A DNA stretch of 64,000 nt from SHVO01 sp041905525. Its GTDB lineage: Bacteria > Pseudomonadota > Alphaproteobacteria > Rhodospirillales > Rhodospirillaceae. The notes under the pieces are model-generated. The model worked only from the letters and a program-made list of their open reading frames with translations, did no database searches and was not told the origin of the DNA. The stretch spans positions 186,001 to 250,000 of the forward strand of contig JAYRKY010000001.1 in the NCBI GenBank assembly GCA_041905525.1. The letters are read 5' to 3'. The translations under genes and the position numbers were made by a program. Positions 26,696 through 34,514 of this stretch are shown here, piece by piece (the stretch's first letter is position 1; every line of letters begins with the position of its first letter).

Positions 26696-28285
26696 ATGAA
26701 GCTGTCGCGCGCCGCCGCCGCTGTCGCTCTGATGTCAGGTCTCGCCTTTGCGGGCTGCTCAAAAGAAACGCCCGACAAACCCTATGACGTAGCCGAGGTC
26801 TCGCTGGCTCAGCTCTCCGCCGATCTCGCGGCCAAGAAGACCAGCTCCGTCGCCGTGACCCAGGCCTATATCGACCGCATCAATATGTATGACGGCGGTC
26901 TCAACGCGATCATCACCGTGGTGCCGGATGCGCTCGAACAAGCCGCCGCGTCCGATCAACGGCGGGAGGAGGGCAAATCGCTCGGTCCATTGGACGGAGT
27001 CCCGATCATCCTGAAGGACAATATCGACGCTGTCGGCGTGCCCACCACTGCCGGATCCTTCGCGCTGGCCGAGAACGTGCCCGCCGCGGACGCCGAAGTG
27101 ACACGCCGTTTGCGTGCGGCGGGCGCGGTCATTCTCGCCAAGGCCAATCTTTCGCAGTGGGCGGGCTATCGCACCACGGACTCCTACGCCGGCAGCAGCG
27201 TGGGGGGCACGCCCCATAATCCGTACGACCTCACAAAGTCCGCGGCGGGCTCAAGCTCCGGCTCCGGCATCGCGATGGCCGTCAGCTTCGGCGCCGGCGC
27301 TCTTGGCACCGATACGTCCGGGTCGATCACGGGCCCCTCCAATGTGAACGGGATCGTCGGCTTGCGCCCGACGCGCGGGCTCGTGTCCCGACGCGGCATC
27401 GTCCCGATCACGGAGTTCCAGGATACGGCGGGCCCCATGGCGCGCACGGTGACCGACACGGCCATGCTTCTCACCGTGCTCGCCGGCTCCGATCCGGCCG
27501 ATCCACGCACCCAAGAGGCCGATGCACGCAAGACCGACTATCTCAAAGCGCTCAACGCGGCGGCCTTGAAGGGCGCGCGCCTGGGCGTGCTGCGCGGCAG
27601 CCAGGAACGCGCGGCGGAAGCGACTGCCGTGTTCAACGCCGCGCTGGAAGTGCTGCGGATGCAAGGCGCGGAACTGGTGGAGATTCCGGGGGATCTTGAG
27701 AACCTTAACGGCCCCGGCCTCGAAGCCGAGGCCTACAACTTCAACCACGACATCGCCGCCTATCTTGCCGGCGCGCCGCCCGCCGTGAAGGCGCGCACGG
27801 TCGAGGATCTGATCGCCTTCCATAAAGCCGATCCGCGTGAGTCCGCCATCAGCGTGAAGTACTTCGAGGAGGCGGCCGCCGCCGGCGGCGACCTCAACAC
27901 CCCGCGCTACCGCGAGCTGATCGAACTCGTGGGCCGTCGCGCAGGCCCCGAGGGATACGGCGCGCTGCTCGCGCAGAACAATATCTCGGCCATCGTGACT
28001 CCCGCCGGCGACCCGGCCGGCGTGATTCCGGCGGACGGCACGCCGCGGTCCAGCGGGCGCAGCGAAGGCCCCGGTTCCGTCACCCGCAATGTCGCCATTG
28101 CCGGCTACGCCATTCTCACCGTTCCGATGGGAGCCGTCGGCGGCATGCCGATGGGGCTGTCCTTCGTTGGCGCGCCGTGGTCCGAAGCGACCTTGCTTTC
28201 CTACGGTTACGCCTATGAGCAAGCGGGGTATAAGCGCGTTCCGCCGGAAGCCTATAAAGCCGCCGCTCAAAAAGCTGCGAAGTGA
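26696..28285 (+). CDS. Amidase-signature family lipoprotein
   Basis: This 529-residue protein has a lipoprotein signal peptide ending in the lipobox LAFAGC, so it is exported and lipid-anchored. The amidase-signature Lys-Ser-Ser triad is visible: Lys in IILKDNID, Ser in the AGSSSGSG loop and Ser in GTDTSGSITGPS. These enzymes hydrolyse amide bonds; substrate is not predictable. Compared with the second amidase at 44.8-46.4 kb it is a related but distinct paralogue. ATG 26696 follows a GAAGGGGA site. Confidence 0.87.
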   Translation: MKLSRAAAAVALMSGLAFAGCSKETPDKPYDVAEVSLAQLSADLAAKKTSSVAVTQAYIDRINMYDGGLNAIITVVPDALEQAAASDQRREEGKSLGPLDGVPIILKDNIDAVGVPTTAGSFALAENVPAADAEVTRRLRAAGAVILAKANLSQWAGYRTTDSYAGSSVGGTPHNPYDLTKSAAGSSSGSGIAMAVSFGAGALGTDTSGSITGPSNVNGIVGLRPTRGLVSRRGIVPITEFQDTAGPMARTVTDTAMLLTVLAGSDPADPRTQEADARKTDYLKALNAAALKGARLGVLRGSQERAAEATAVFNAALEVLRMQGAELVEIPGDLENLNGPGLEAEAYNFNHDIAAYLAGAPPAVKARTVEDLIAFHKADPRESAISVKYFEEAAAAGGDLNTPRYRELIELVGRRAGPEGYGALLAQNNISAIVTPAGDPAGVIPADGTPRSSGRSEGPGSVTRNVAIAGYAILTVPMGAVGGMPMGLSFVGAPWSEATLLSYGYAYEQAGYKRVPPEAYKAAAQKAAK

Positions 28286-28319
28286 AGCCCGGCACCGTTT
28301 GTGTTGCAAGGATCAGACA

Positions 28320-28826
28320 ATGAAATCGACCGAACTCAAGGACTTGCAAGCGCCCATCAAGGCCAAGTATCGCGACACGCCGGACGCGGCCGTGATCACC
28401 TTAAAAGCCGAGGGCTCCTTGGGCGAAGGCGTGACCTGTTCGGTGCAAACCTCGAAGGCGTTGATTGAAGCCGGGCTTCATCCCGCCACGGGCGGCAGCG
28501 GTATGCACGCCTGCTCGGGCGACATGCTGCTCGAGGCGCTGGTCGCCTGCGCGGGCGTCACTTTGAATGCCGTCGCGACGGCGCTCGAGCTGAAGATCCG
28601 CGATGCCAAAGTGCGCGCCGAAGGCGATCTCGATTTTAAAGGTACGCTTGGCGTGGATAAAACGGCGCCCGTGGGCTTTCGCGATATCCGTCTCGCCTTC
28701 GACATCGACGGTGATCTGACCGAAGAACAGCTCGCCACGCTGATCAAGCTCACCGAGCGTTACTGCGTGATCTATCAGACGCTGAAGGCGCCGCCGCCGG
28801 TGAAGGTCAGCGTGAAGGCTGGTTAG
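28320..28826 (+). CDS. OsmC/Ohr-family peroxidase-like protein
   Basis: The product is 168 residues. OsmC-family cysteines appear as Cys77 (LLEALVACAG) and Cys149 (TERYCVIYQTL), the pair that reduces organic hydroperoxides or acts as a redox switch. An additional Cys65 sits in MHACSGDML. It starts 34 bases after the amidase stop on the same strand and is probably co-transcribed. Role in peroxide detoxification is inferred from the family. Confidence 0.85.
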   Translation: MKSTELKDLQAPIKAKYRDTPDAAVITLKAEGSLGEGVTCSVQTSKALIEAGLHPATGGSGMHACSGDMLLEALVACAGVTLNAVATALELKIRDAKVRAEGDLDFKGTLGVDKTAPVGFRDIRLAFDIDGDLTEEQLATLIKLTERYCVIYQTLKAPPPVKVSVKAG

Positions 28827-28838
28827 GCTCGCCCGCCA

Positions 28839-29078
28839 TTACCGCGAGCTGAGCATGAACGCCGCGCCGCGCTCGTGCATCATCTGTCCGACAATCTTGC
28901 GGTCCTTCGACGTCATCCTCTCGGGATTGTCGTCGGCAAGTGCAGCCATGAGATCGAATTTGCGTTCGTTCAGGACGAGTACGCCCAGCGCATACTGCGT
29001 CGCGCGCGAAAAACGCGCGAAGGCGCGGCGCAGTTCAAAATGATCCGGAACTCTGGTCAGGCTGTAGGTGCGGTTCAT
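28839..29078 (-). CDS. Small hypothetical protein (79 aa)
   Basis: The 79-residue product is soluble, mixed-charge and predicted helical (FELRRAFARFSRATQYALGVLVLNERKFDLMAALADD). I recognise no family. An AAAGGGAA ribosome site precedes the ATG at 29078. It is the last gene of a close-packed minus-strand chain of small genes and converges with the OsmC gene 12 bases away. Confidence 0.6.
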   Translation of the reverse strand: MNRTYSLTRVPDHFELRRAFARFSRATQYALGVLVLNERKFDLMAALADDNPERMTSKDRKIVGQMMHERGAAFMLSSR

Positions 29079-29090
29079 CGTTATTCCCTT

Positions 29091-29333
29091 TTAGGACGCG
29101 TTTCTTGGTCGAGGCGTAAAGACCTCGGCGGCGCGAAGAACCGCCCAAACCGTCGGAATGCCGAGATCGCTTGGGAAGCTTTGGTCGACCCACATTTCCG
29201 CGCAGAATCGGACCACATGCTGACCGTCCGGCTTTTCGATACCTTTCGCGAGGACCCAGCTGTGAAACCGCGAGATCACCGCAGCGCGCCCGTCGTCGCC
29301 TAACGCAAGGGGATCATCTATGGCCGGTCCCAT
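29091..29333 (-). CDS. Small hypothetical protein (80 aa)
   Basis: The 80-residue acidic protein contains SRFHSWVLAKGIEKPDGQHVVRF and ends in FTPRPRNAS; no membrane segment or known motif is visible. An AGGGA site lies ahead of the ATG. Twelve-base gaps to both neighbours support membership of the same operon. Confidence 0.6.
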   Translation of the reverse strand: MGPAIDDPLALGDDGRAAVISRFHSWVLAKGIEKPDGQHVVRFCAEMWVDQSFPSDLGIPTVWAVLRAAEVFTPRPRNAS

Positions 29334-29345
29334 GCTGTTCCCTGA

Positions 29346-29546
29346 TCAGCCGCCGTGAGCGCTGGAGCGAGCCGTGCCCGAATGCCACCGCGAGGAGCGG
29401 CGGCATTCGAGGCAGATCCGCTCGCCCGCCCATTGACTCGGGAACGCCTTGAGGCAGCTCAAACACTGCCGGCGCTTGGCCACATGCGAGGCGTCCGGCA
29501 CCGTGTCATTGGCGGGTGCGACGAACTTGCGTGATCTCAATTTCAT
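29346..29546 (-). CDS. Small CxxC...CxxC zinc-ribbon protein (66 aa)
   Basis: The 66-residue basic protein holds four cysteines as Cys28-x2-Cys31 and Cys45-x2-Cys48 (QCLSCLKAF and ICLECRR), the layout of a structural zinc ribbon of the type that binds nucleic acid or protein. The ATG at 29546 overlaps the upstream stop as ATGA, which fixes the start and argues that it is translated. The C-terminal tail is rich in Ser, Arg and His. Confidence 0.7.
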   Translation of the reverse strand: MKLRSRKFVAPANDTVPDASHVAKRRQCLSCLKAFPSQWAGERICLECRRSSRWHSGTARSSAHGG

Positions 29547-29800
29547 GCTGAGTGCTCCGCGCGTGCGTGTGTGCCTTTCGGCTCCAGCGCCAGGATGCGT
29601 AAGATGTTCAGGATTCGCGCCGCCATGTCGCGGTGCCCGCCGCCGTAGCCATCCAGCCCAAGTTCGATCTGATTGAGCCAATTGGACCTGTCGCATTCAT
29701 GCTGAGCCAGCAGCGAGGTGCGGATCAGCGCGGTGAGTTGCGCGTCGTCGGTATCGGCGCCTGCAAGCATGAATGTGTGCGTGGTGGACATATCCGTCAC
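29543..29800 (-). CDS. Small hypothetical protein (85 aa), translationally coupled
   Basis: This is a soluble, predicted helical protein (LTALIRTSLLAQHECDRSNWLNQIELGLDGYGGGHRDMAARILNIL) of no recognised family. The start is GTG 29800, overlapping the IF-1-like stop as GTGA; ATG 29791 is an in-frame alternative. Its stop overlaps the zinc-ribbon ATG. The two overlaps place it firmly in the operon. Confidence 0.6.
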   Translation of the reverse strand: MTDMSTTHTFMLAGADTDDAQLTALIRTSLLAQHECDRSNWLNQIELGLDGYGGGHRDMAARILNILRILALEPKGTHARAEHSA

Positions 29801-30021
29801 TGCGCGGCGGGGCGGGCCGTGCGGCGGAAAAACAGCCGGCCCAGCGTCGTATCGTGTGCGGAGATCTCAACCGTAATCGCATCGCCGAGAGTGGGCAGAT
29901 CGGAGTCCGTGCCGGGCTCGGCCACGACCTCATGGCCGTTCGGAAACTTGACGCGAAAACGTCCATCCGTCTGGATGCCGGTGATAAGACCATCGAAACG
30001 GATGAGGCGCTCGGTTTGCAT
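29797..30021 (-). CDS. IF-1-like S1/OB-fold protein with shortened loop
   Basis: This 74-residue protein aligns across its length with translation initiation factor IF-1: FDGLITGIQTDGRFRVKF, NGHEVVAE and DAITVEISAHDTTLGRLFFR correspond to IF-1 strands. Where IF-1 has the basic GRMKKNRIRTL segment that contacts helix 44 of 16S rRNA, this protein has an acidic EPGTDSDLPTL. It keeps the OB fold but has lost the main rRNA-contact residues. I chose ATG 30021 over the longer frame to 30252, which overlaps the upstream gene out of phase. A second, more canonical IF-1 lies 1.7 kb upstream. Confidence 0.78.
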   Translation of the reverse strand: MQTERLIRFDGLITGIQTDGRFRVKFPNGHEVVAEPGTDSDLPTLGDAITVEISAHDTTLGRLFFRRTARPAAQ

Positions 30022-30061
30022 TAAGATTCCTTGGGTGGTGAGAAGCGGAGGGACGGTCTCG

Positions 30062-30409
30062 TCATTCGAGGACGATGCCGAGTTGCGGTGCGGTCTGCGC
30101 GCTGACGATGCCGTAGGGCGAGATGCGTACGTGGTACTGCGTGCCGTTCTTCTGGGCGCTGGCGCGCCACGATCCGTCCTCGCGTTTCTCCAGCAGGCTG
30201 ACCTGCGTGTAGCCGAGGGCGGACATGGTTTGCGTGGCTTGCGAGCGTTCAAATCCCGAAGCGCCTTGGTAGCTCGCGGACAGGTGTGTCTCCCGCGCGC
30301 TCGTGGCGATGAATGCGCCTATGACGACGCCAAGCGCGGCAAGGCTCGCGCCGAACATGCGAACGCGGGGACGATCGATGAAAGTGGAAAGAGGACCTCT
30401 GCGGTGCAT
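30062..30409 (-). CDS. Small membrane-anchored protein, PepSY-like
   Basis: The product has 115 residues: a basic N-terminus, a single transmembrane segment at about 18-36 (MFGASLAALGVVIGAFIA), then a periplasmic domain (TMSALGYTQVSLLEKREDGSWRA; YHVRISPYGIVSAQ) whose pattern resembles a PepSY domain. GGAG lies 5 bases before ATG 30409. It is probably the first gene of the downstream small-gene operon, since 145 bases separate it from the NYN gene. Confidence 0.6.
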   Translation of the reverse strand: MHRRGPLSTFIDRPRVRMFGASLAALGVVIGAFIATSARETHLSASYQGASGFERSQATQTMSALGYTQVSLLEKREDGSWRASAQKNGTQYHVRISPYGIVSAQTAPQLGIVLE

Positions 30410-30554
30410 TCATTCTCCGACAGGCGGGAGCATGAAGCACTCTCAGTCGCCGGCGCCCTGGGCATAAGCCGGCAATGCGCCAAGTCTATCACTTCGCCCC
30501 CGCCGTCCGTTAGTCAATTCGGCCGTGAAGCGATTCAAGACGCGGTATCGCCCG

Positions 30555-31394
30555 CTATGCGGGCGTGCGGATCTTGTGAATGACGTATCCGCCGGACTTA
30601 TCGTCACGCGCAAGATCAACCAATCCGCGCTTTGCCGCGTCTTCGATCAGGTCGTTGAACGACTGATAGCCGTAAGCGGCTTCGGTAAAGTCGGGACGGC
30701 GGCGGCGCAATGTTTGCTTCACCATCGACGCCCACAATTTCGCGCCGTCGCCGCGCTCAGCGTACAAGGCCGCCGCGGTTTCGAGCACGAGGGTTATTCC
30801 TTCGAGCGCCTTATCGTCCCGCGTCCGGTCGATGCTCGCGGGCGCCGCCTCCGCGCCCGACGCGTCGGATTTTGCGCCGCGGCCGCGGCGTGACGACCGG
30901 CGGCGGGCCGGCGCGCGCGGCGCAGCCTCCGGAATCAGATCGTCGTAAAAAATGAACTCGTGACAGTTGCTGATCAGGAGTTCGGAAGTCGAGGCGCGGA
31001 CGCCGACGCCGATCACCGTTTTTGCGTTCTCGCGCAGCTTGCTCACCAGCGGCGAGAAATCGGAGTCGCCTGAAATGATCACGAACGTGTCGATATGGGC
31101 CTTGGTGTAGCAAAGATCCAAGGCGTCCACGACCATGCGGATGTCGGCCGAATTCTTGCCGGACTGGCGCACATGAGGAATTTCGATGAGTTCAAAGGCC
31201 GCGCCGTGCATTTGCGCCTTGAACTCCTTGTAGCGGTCCCAGTCGCAATAGGCTTTCTTGACCACGATGCTGCCTTTGAGCAGTAATCGCTCAAGGATCA
31301 GTTTCATGTCCAATTTCGCCGACTTGAGGTCGCGCACGCCCAGGGCGATGTTCTCGAAATCGCAGAACAACGCCAGATTTTGATCGCCGCTCAT
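30555..31394 (-). CDS. NYN-domain RNase-like protein with C-terminal LOTUS/OST-HTH domain
   Basis: The 279-residue protein begins with a LabA-type NYN (PIN-like) nuclease domain at about 5-150, with acidic metal-binding residues in FCDFENIAL (Asp12), NSADIRMVVDAL and ISGDSDFSPLV. A basic linker (RAPARRRSSRRGRGAK) joins it to a winged-helix LOTUS/OST-HTH domain near 200-270, a proposed RNA-binding fold. It is therefore probably an RNA-cleaving or RNA-binding protein. It follows the small 67-residue gene by 15 bases. Confidence 0.85.
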   Translation of the reverse strand: MSGDQNLALFCDFENIALGVRDLKSAKLDMKLILERLLLKGSIVVKKAYCDWDRYKEFKAQMHGAAFELIEIPHVRQSGKNSADIRMVVDALDLCYTKAHIDTFVIISGDSDFSPLVSKLRENAKTVIGVGVRASTSELLISNCHEFIFYDDLIPEAAPRAPARRRSSRRGRGAKSDASGAEAAPASIDRTRDDKALEGITLVLETAAALYAERGDGAKLWASMVKQTLRRRRPDFTEAAYGYQSFNDLIEDAAKRGLVDLARDDKSGGYVIHKIRTPA

Positions 31395-31409
31395 AAAAAC
31401 TCCTGCCGA

Positions 31410-31613
31410 TCAGGTCAGCCAATGAATGGTCGCCGTGACGGCGATCTCGGCGCCGTCCGCGTAGCGGGCAACGGGAAGCGCGCTGGTGCCGAACAGGACC
31501 GTCAACGGACGATGTTGCTCGCGCGACAGCGCACGGGCTGTGGCGCGCGCGTATTCCTTGGTGGCGAAGTGGGCGATGACCTCGTGTGTTTCTGTATCAA
31601 GCAGACGGAACAT
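31410..31613 (-). CDS. Small hypothetical protein (67 aa)
   Basis: The 67-residue product (MFRLLDTETHEVIAHFATKEYARATARALSRE..) looks like a compact alpha/beta fold with an N-terminal beta hairpin and one helix. I recognise no named family. ATG 31613 is preferred to the longer frame from 31661 because it begins the conserved-looking core. It lies between infA and the NYN gene in the same orientation. Confidence 0.55.
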   Translation of the reverse strand: MFRLLDTETHEVIAHFATKEYARATARALSREQHRPLTVLFGTSALPVARYADGAEIAVTATIHWLT

Positions 31614-31696
31614 TGTTCTGTCCCGTTCCGCCGCTTTTGCCCTTTGCACAAATCGATTCACGGTTGCTCTCCAGGGCTTTGAAATGCGCGGCTTGA

Positions 31697-31969
31697 TTAT
31701 CGCCGCCTTACGAACGGCCGGGTGGGCCGCTTGCTGCCGGGGGTGCGTGCTTCCATGTGGCGGAAGATCAGCCGCCCTTTGGTCAGATCATAGGGTGAAA
31801 TCTCGACCGTCACCTTGTCGCCCGTCAGCGTGCGGATGCGGTTCTTTTTCATGCGGCCCGCCGTATAGGCGATGATCTCGTGATCGTTACTCAAGCGTAC
31901 CCGAAAACGCGCTTCGGGGAGAATTTCGGTGATGACGCCTTCGAATTCCAACAGTTCTTCTTTTGACAT
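31697..31969 (-). CDS. infA: Translation initiation factor IF-1 (extended C-terminus)
   Basis: This 90-residue protein has the full IF-1 core, including FEGVITEILPEARFRVRL, the AGRMKKNRIRTL loop and GDKVTVEISPYDLTKGRLIFR. IF-1 blocks the A site of the 30S subunit and modulates IF-2/IF-3. The usual bacterial length is about 72; here a basic tail of about 18 residues (MEARTPGSKRPTRPFVRRR) is added. GGAGAG precedes the ATG. Location next to a cold-shock gene rather than a ribosomal context suggests it may be a second infA copy; this cannot be settled within the window. Confidence 0.88.
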   Translation of the reverse strand: MSKEELLEFEGVITEILPEARFRVRLSNDHEIIAYTAGRMKKNRIRTLTGDKVTVEISPYDLTKGRLIFRHMEARTPGSKRPTRPFVRRR

Positions 31970-32040
31970 AACTCTCCGGTCGCGCGTTCAAAAGGCGAGC
32001 GCGCGCTGATGGTGTGGCCCGCCGCGGCGGGCCGAAATGA

Positions 32041-32066
32041 AAACGGGGCGGTTTGACCGCCCCGTT
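32041..32066 (-). terminator. Rho-independent terminator of the cold-shock gene
   Basis: On the minus strand a perfect 10-base stem (32043-32052 with 32056-32065, core ACGGGGCGG) and a 3-base loop are followed by TTT. It begins 11 bases after the cold-shock stop codon. Confidence 0.8.
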
Positions 32067-32076
32067 GTTCGCTCGA

Positions 32077-32280
32077 CTAGAGGAGCTTTAGGTTGCCGGC
32101 GGCCGTTTTGCCGCGCTCGGTCATCAGGTCGTAGCTTACTTTCTGACCTTCATTGATTCGCGCGATCCCGGCGCGCTCGACGGCGGAGATGTGCAGGAAC
32201 ACATCCTTCGAACCGTCGTCCGGCTGAATGAAGCCGAAGCCCTTCGTCGCGTTGAACCACTTTACCGTGCCGTTTGCCAT
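32077..32280 (-). CDS. Cold-shock protein, CspA family
   Basis: The 67-residue single cold-shock domain has RNP1 KGFGFI and RNP2 VFLHIS. Such proteins bind single-stranded RNA and melt secondary structure during cold or stationary stress. ATG 32280 gives the family start MANGTVKWFN; the open frame to 32334 is not needed. A strong terminator follows. The leader of about 250 bases is long enough for the 5' UTR control known for this family, but no specific element was identified. Confidence 0.95.
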   Translation of the reverse strand: MANGTVKWFNATKGFGFIQPDDGSKDVFLHISAVERAGIARINEGQKVSYDLMTERGKTAAGNLKLL

Positions 32281-32533
32281 TGTATTGACTTGCCTTCTAT
32301 GTGCCCAAAAACGGGCTGGTGCCGTCCTACGCACCGCGCGGACGGGTCAAATTCGAGACAGGAGGAGGCCAAGTCGGGCTCTCAAATGCTAGAGCGGGAC
32401 GGGGAGCGACCTATGACGAGCCGACGACCGACTATAGGCGCAAATCTCCGCCGGGGCAATCGTGCATCTCTCTCCGGTTGAGAACGGGCGGGGCTCCTGC
32501 GTCCACGGTCGGGGCGCCGGGACTGACGCTTCC
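32281..32533 (-). promoter_or_regulatory. Upstream/leader region of the cold-shock gene
   Basis: About 250 bases without a gene lie upstream of the cold-shock start, reaching the terminator of the next minus-strand operon. A long leader is characteristic of cspA-type genes. No -10/-35 pair stands out clearly to me. Confidence 0.4.
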
Positions 32534-32578
32534 AAAAAAGGAGGACCGCCGCGGCGGAGTCGCGTGCGGCGGTCCTTC
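32534..32578 (-). terminator. Rho-independent terminator of the DUF3618/holin operon
   Basis: On the minus strand an 11-13 base stem (GGACCGCCGC at 32543-32552 pairing with 32566-32575, extended outward) is followed by six T (bases 32539 down to 32534). It starts 10 bases after the DUF3618 stop. Confidence 0.88.
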
Positions 32579-32587
32579 TCCGGCTGC

Positions 32588-33466
32588 CTAGTGGACCGAA
32601 GGCCCGGCCGGGACGATCTTGTTTTCAAGCTTTGTCGTGGCCGTTTCGAGGGCCTCCGTGGCCATGGTGGCGCCGCGTTCGATACCTTGCACCGCCTTTT
32701 CCTTGGCCTGGGTTTTCAAGCGTTTCATCTTGGAGCCGAAGGGGCGTGCCGCCCGGCGCTCGGTTTCGCTCGCCGGAATCGCGCTGGCGATGGCCGCGCC
32801 GATCACCGCGCAGATCGCCCCGGCCAGCATCGGTTGCTTTTCGAAGAATGTTTTGGCCCGTTGTTTGTTGCTGCGCATTCTTTCCCTCGTACTGTCGGCC
32901 ATATGGTGAGACCGTTCGCGGCCATGTTCCATCATGTCGTGCATGCGTTGTTTGCCGCGCTCCTTCGCCGCGGAGATCTTCTCCCGCGCTGAGTCACTTG
33001 CGGTATGAAGACGCTCCCGCGCCAGGCTGGCCTTGCCTTGCGCGCTCTCCATGGCGTGGGCAGCGCTGTCCTCCACTTGATGCGCGGCTCCCGTCAGACG
33101 CTCGCGCGCCCGCATCGCGCTATTCTTCACGCGGGTACGCGCCCGGCCCGTGAGTTCGCGCACCCGGTGGCGCGGACTGTCGTCGTGATGGGCCTGCCAC
33201 GCGCGGTCGCCTTCCTGGGCGCGTTTTGCAGCGCGCTTGCCGAGGTACCAGTTCAGGCCCGCGGTCAGCAGCATGGTCGTGAAAGGGCGGTGGGCGTACA
33301 TGGGGCCCATGCTGGCCGATAGAATCGGGCTTCGATGCACGTGATCGAACGCCTGATTGATCAGCGCCGAGGGCGTCATCTTGGCCTGAAGAAGGTCCAG
33401 GGCCTGATCAAGGTCGGCGCGCGTCTCGGCGATCTCAGCTTCCAGGTCGTCAATCTCGCGGCTCAT
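32588..33466 (-). CDS. DUF3618 domain-containing protein
   Basis: This 292-residue protein has an N-terminal DUF3618 segment (SREIDDLEAEIAETRADLDQAL, the typical start), a long charged helical region (about 100-205) rich in Arg, Lys, Glu and His, and one membrane helix at about 217-233 (MLAGAICAVIGAAIASAIP). DUF3618 proteins occur with holin-like and YqjD-like partners in alphaproteobacteria and are thought to belong to envelope stress responses. The ATG overlaps the holin-family stop (ATGA). Confidence 0.8.
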   Translation of the reverse strand: MSREIDDLEAEIAETRADLDQALDLLQAKMTPSALINQAFDHVHRSPILSASMGPMYAHRPFTTMLLTAGLNWYLGKRAAKRAQEGDRAWQAHHDDSPRHRVRELTGRARTRVKNSAMRARERLTGAAHQVEDSAAHAMESAQGKASLARERLHTASDSAREKISAAKERGKQRMHDMMEHGRERSHHMADSTRERMRSNKQRAKTFFEKQPMLAGAICAVIGAAIASAIPASETERRAARPFGSKMKRLKTQAKEKAVQGIERGATMATEALETATTKLENKIVPAGPSVH

Positions 33467-33849
33467 TTTACCTTCTCCATGACCATGTCTTTGTCCTTCT
33501 TGACCGAGCGCAGGGTGTGCTTCGGCTTCAGATGTTCGGTGTTGAGATCCGCTTGCCCGTGTTTGATCAGCGCCACCGCCGCCACGGCCAGAAGGAGACC
33601 CACGGCCACCGAGGCCAGCCACGCCGGGATCACAAGCGCCAGACTGACGACCAGGGCCTGCAGCAGAATCAAGAGTGCGCAAAAGCCGAGCAATAATCCG
33701 GCCATGACCGAGATGAGCTGCATCTTGGCTTTGTGCAGTTTCTCCGTCGCTTCGGCCTGGGCTAGGCGCAGCTCTTGCCGCACCAGACGGCTGGTGCCGT
33801 CGATCACGGTGCCCAGGAGCTCGCGAATGGAAGGATCGTTAGGTTGCAT
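33463..33849 (-). CDS. Phage-holin-family (YqjE-like) membrane protein
   Basis: The 128-residue product has a conserved amphipathic start (SIRELLGTVIDGTSRLVRQELRLAQAEATEKL) and two adjacent membrane helices at about 47-70 and 75-98. This is the Phage_holin_3_6/YqjE family, which despite the name is chromosomal and linked to envelope stress. ATG 33849 overlaps the preceding gene end by 11 bases. The longer frame to 33942 is a shadow. Confidence 0.82.
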   Translation of the reverse strand: MQPNDPSIRELLGTVIDGTSRLVRQELRLAQAEATEKLHKAKMQLISVMAGLLLGFCALLILLQALVVSLALVIPAWLASVAVGLLLAVAAVALIKHGQADLNTEHLKPKHTLRSVKKDKDMVMEKVK

Positions 33850-34459
33850 CGTCGAGATCCTCCGCAAGTTCGTCCGCGTAGCGTGTCTCGTCGTGCTCAT
33901 CCATGTCCTGGTCGCCCACGTCGTCGGCGTGCTCTCCGGCATCGTCGTGCCAATGATCTTCGTCGCCGTCCATCTCCAGATCTTCGGCTGCTTGCGAAGC
34001 GCGGATCATGCGCGCCAGTCCGAAGCCCGCGAACAAGGCCGCGCCCAAGAACATCGCCGGATTGCGCCGCGCATAGCGGACGGCATTGTCGACCAGTTCG
34101 CCCGGCTCCTGCGCGGAGAAGTCGTCGGTGGCGTCATGCAGGCTTTGCACCGCGCGCGTCAGGAACCGCGAGCTGCCGCCATAGCCTCTCTGTTCGAGCA
34201 CCTGGCAGCTCGCCGCCGCGGCGTCGCCGAGAACATGAAGATACTCCGCGGCGGCACTTTTTTTCTCGTTGGCGAAAGCGGCCGCGCTTTGCGTCACGTC
34301 GCTCATGAGGCGCTGACGCTCCCGCTTCAGTTCCGTTGAAAGTGTCCGCGCCGAGCGTCCGATCGTGTCCTTGATCTCGCCCAGGTCTTCGCCGTCGGTG
34401 AATCCGCCCGCGCGGTCCGCGCTCTGCGAACCTTGCGCGGATGTGTCCTGCATCGCCAT
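33839..34459 (-). CDS. Membrane protein of the stress operon, YqjD-like with acidic tail
   Basis: The 206-residue protein has a helical N-terminal part (DLGEIKDTIGRSARTLSTELKRERQRLM), one membrane helix at about 135-152 (PAMFLGAALFAGFGLARMI) and a strongly acidic tail (DGDEDHWHDDAGEHADDVGDQDMDEHDE). The pattern resembles nutrient-deprivation-induced/YqjD-like proteins. ATG 34459 has GGGAGA 7 bases upstream. It is first in a three-gene operon whose promoter matches the EcfG consensus, so expression in general stress is expected. Confidence 0.72.
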   Translation of the reverse strand: MAMQDTSAQGSQSADRAGGFTDGEDLGEIKDTIGRSARTLSTELKRERQRLMSDVTQSAAAFANEKKSAAAEYLHVLGDAAAASCQVLEQRGYGGSSRFLTRAVQSLHDATDDFSAQEPGELVDNAVRYARRNPAMFLGAALFAGFGLARMIRASQAAEDLEMDGDEDHWHDDAGEHADDVGDQDMDEHDETRYADELAEDLDDAT

Positions 34460-34514
34460 TGAAATCTCCCGTTGCAAGGCGCGCAGAAGGGAAGTCGCGC
34501 GCCGTCTAGCGGTG

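Noticed and set aside
32588..33682. Long form of the DUF3618 protein (364 residues)
   Set aside because: The first 72 residues lie within the holin-family gene in another frame; the ATGA overlap at 33463-33466 gives the natural start.
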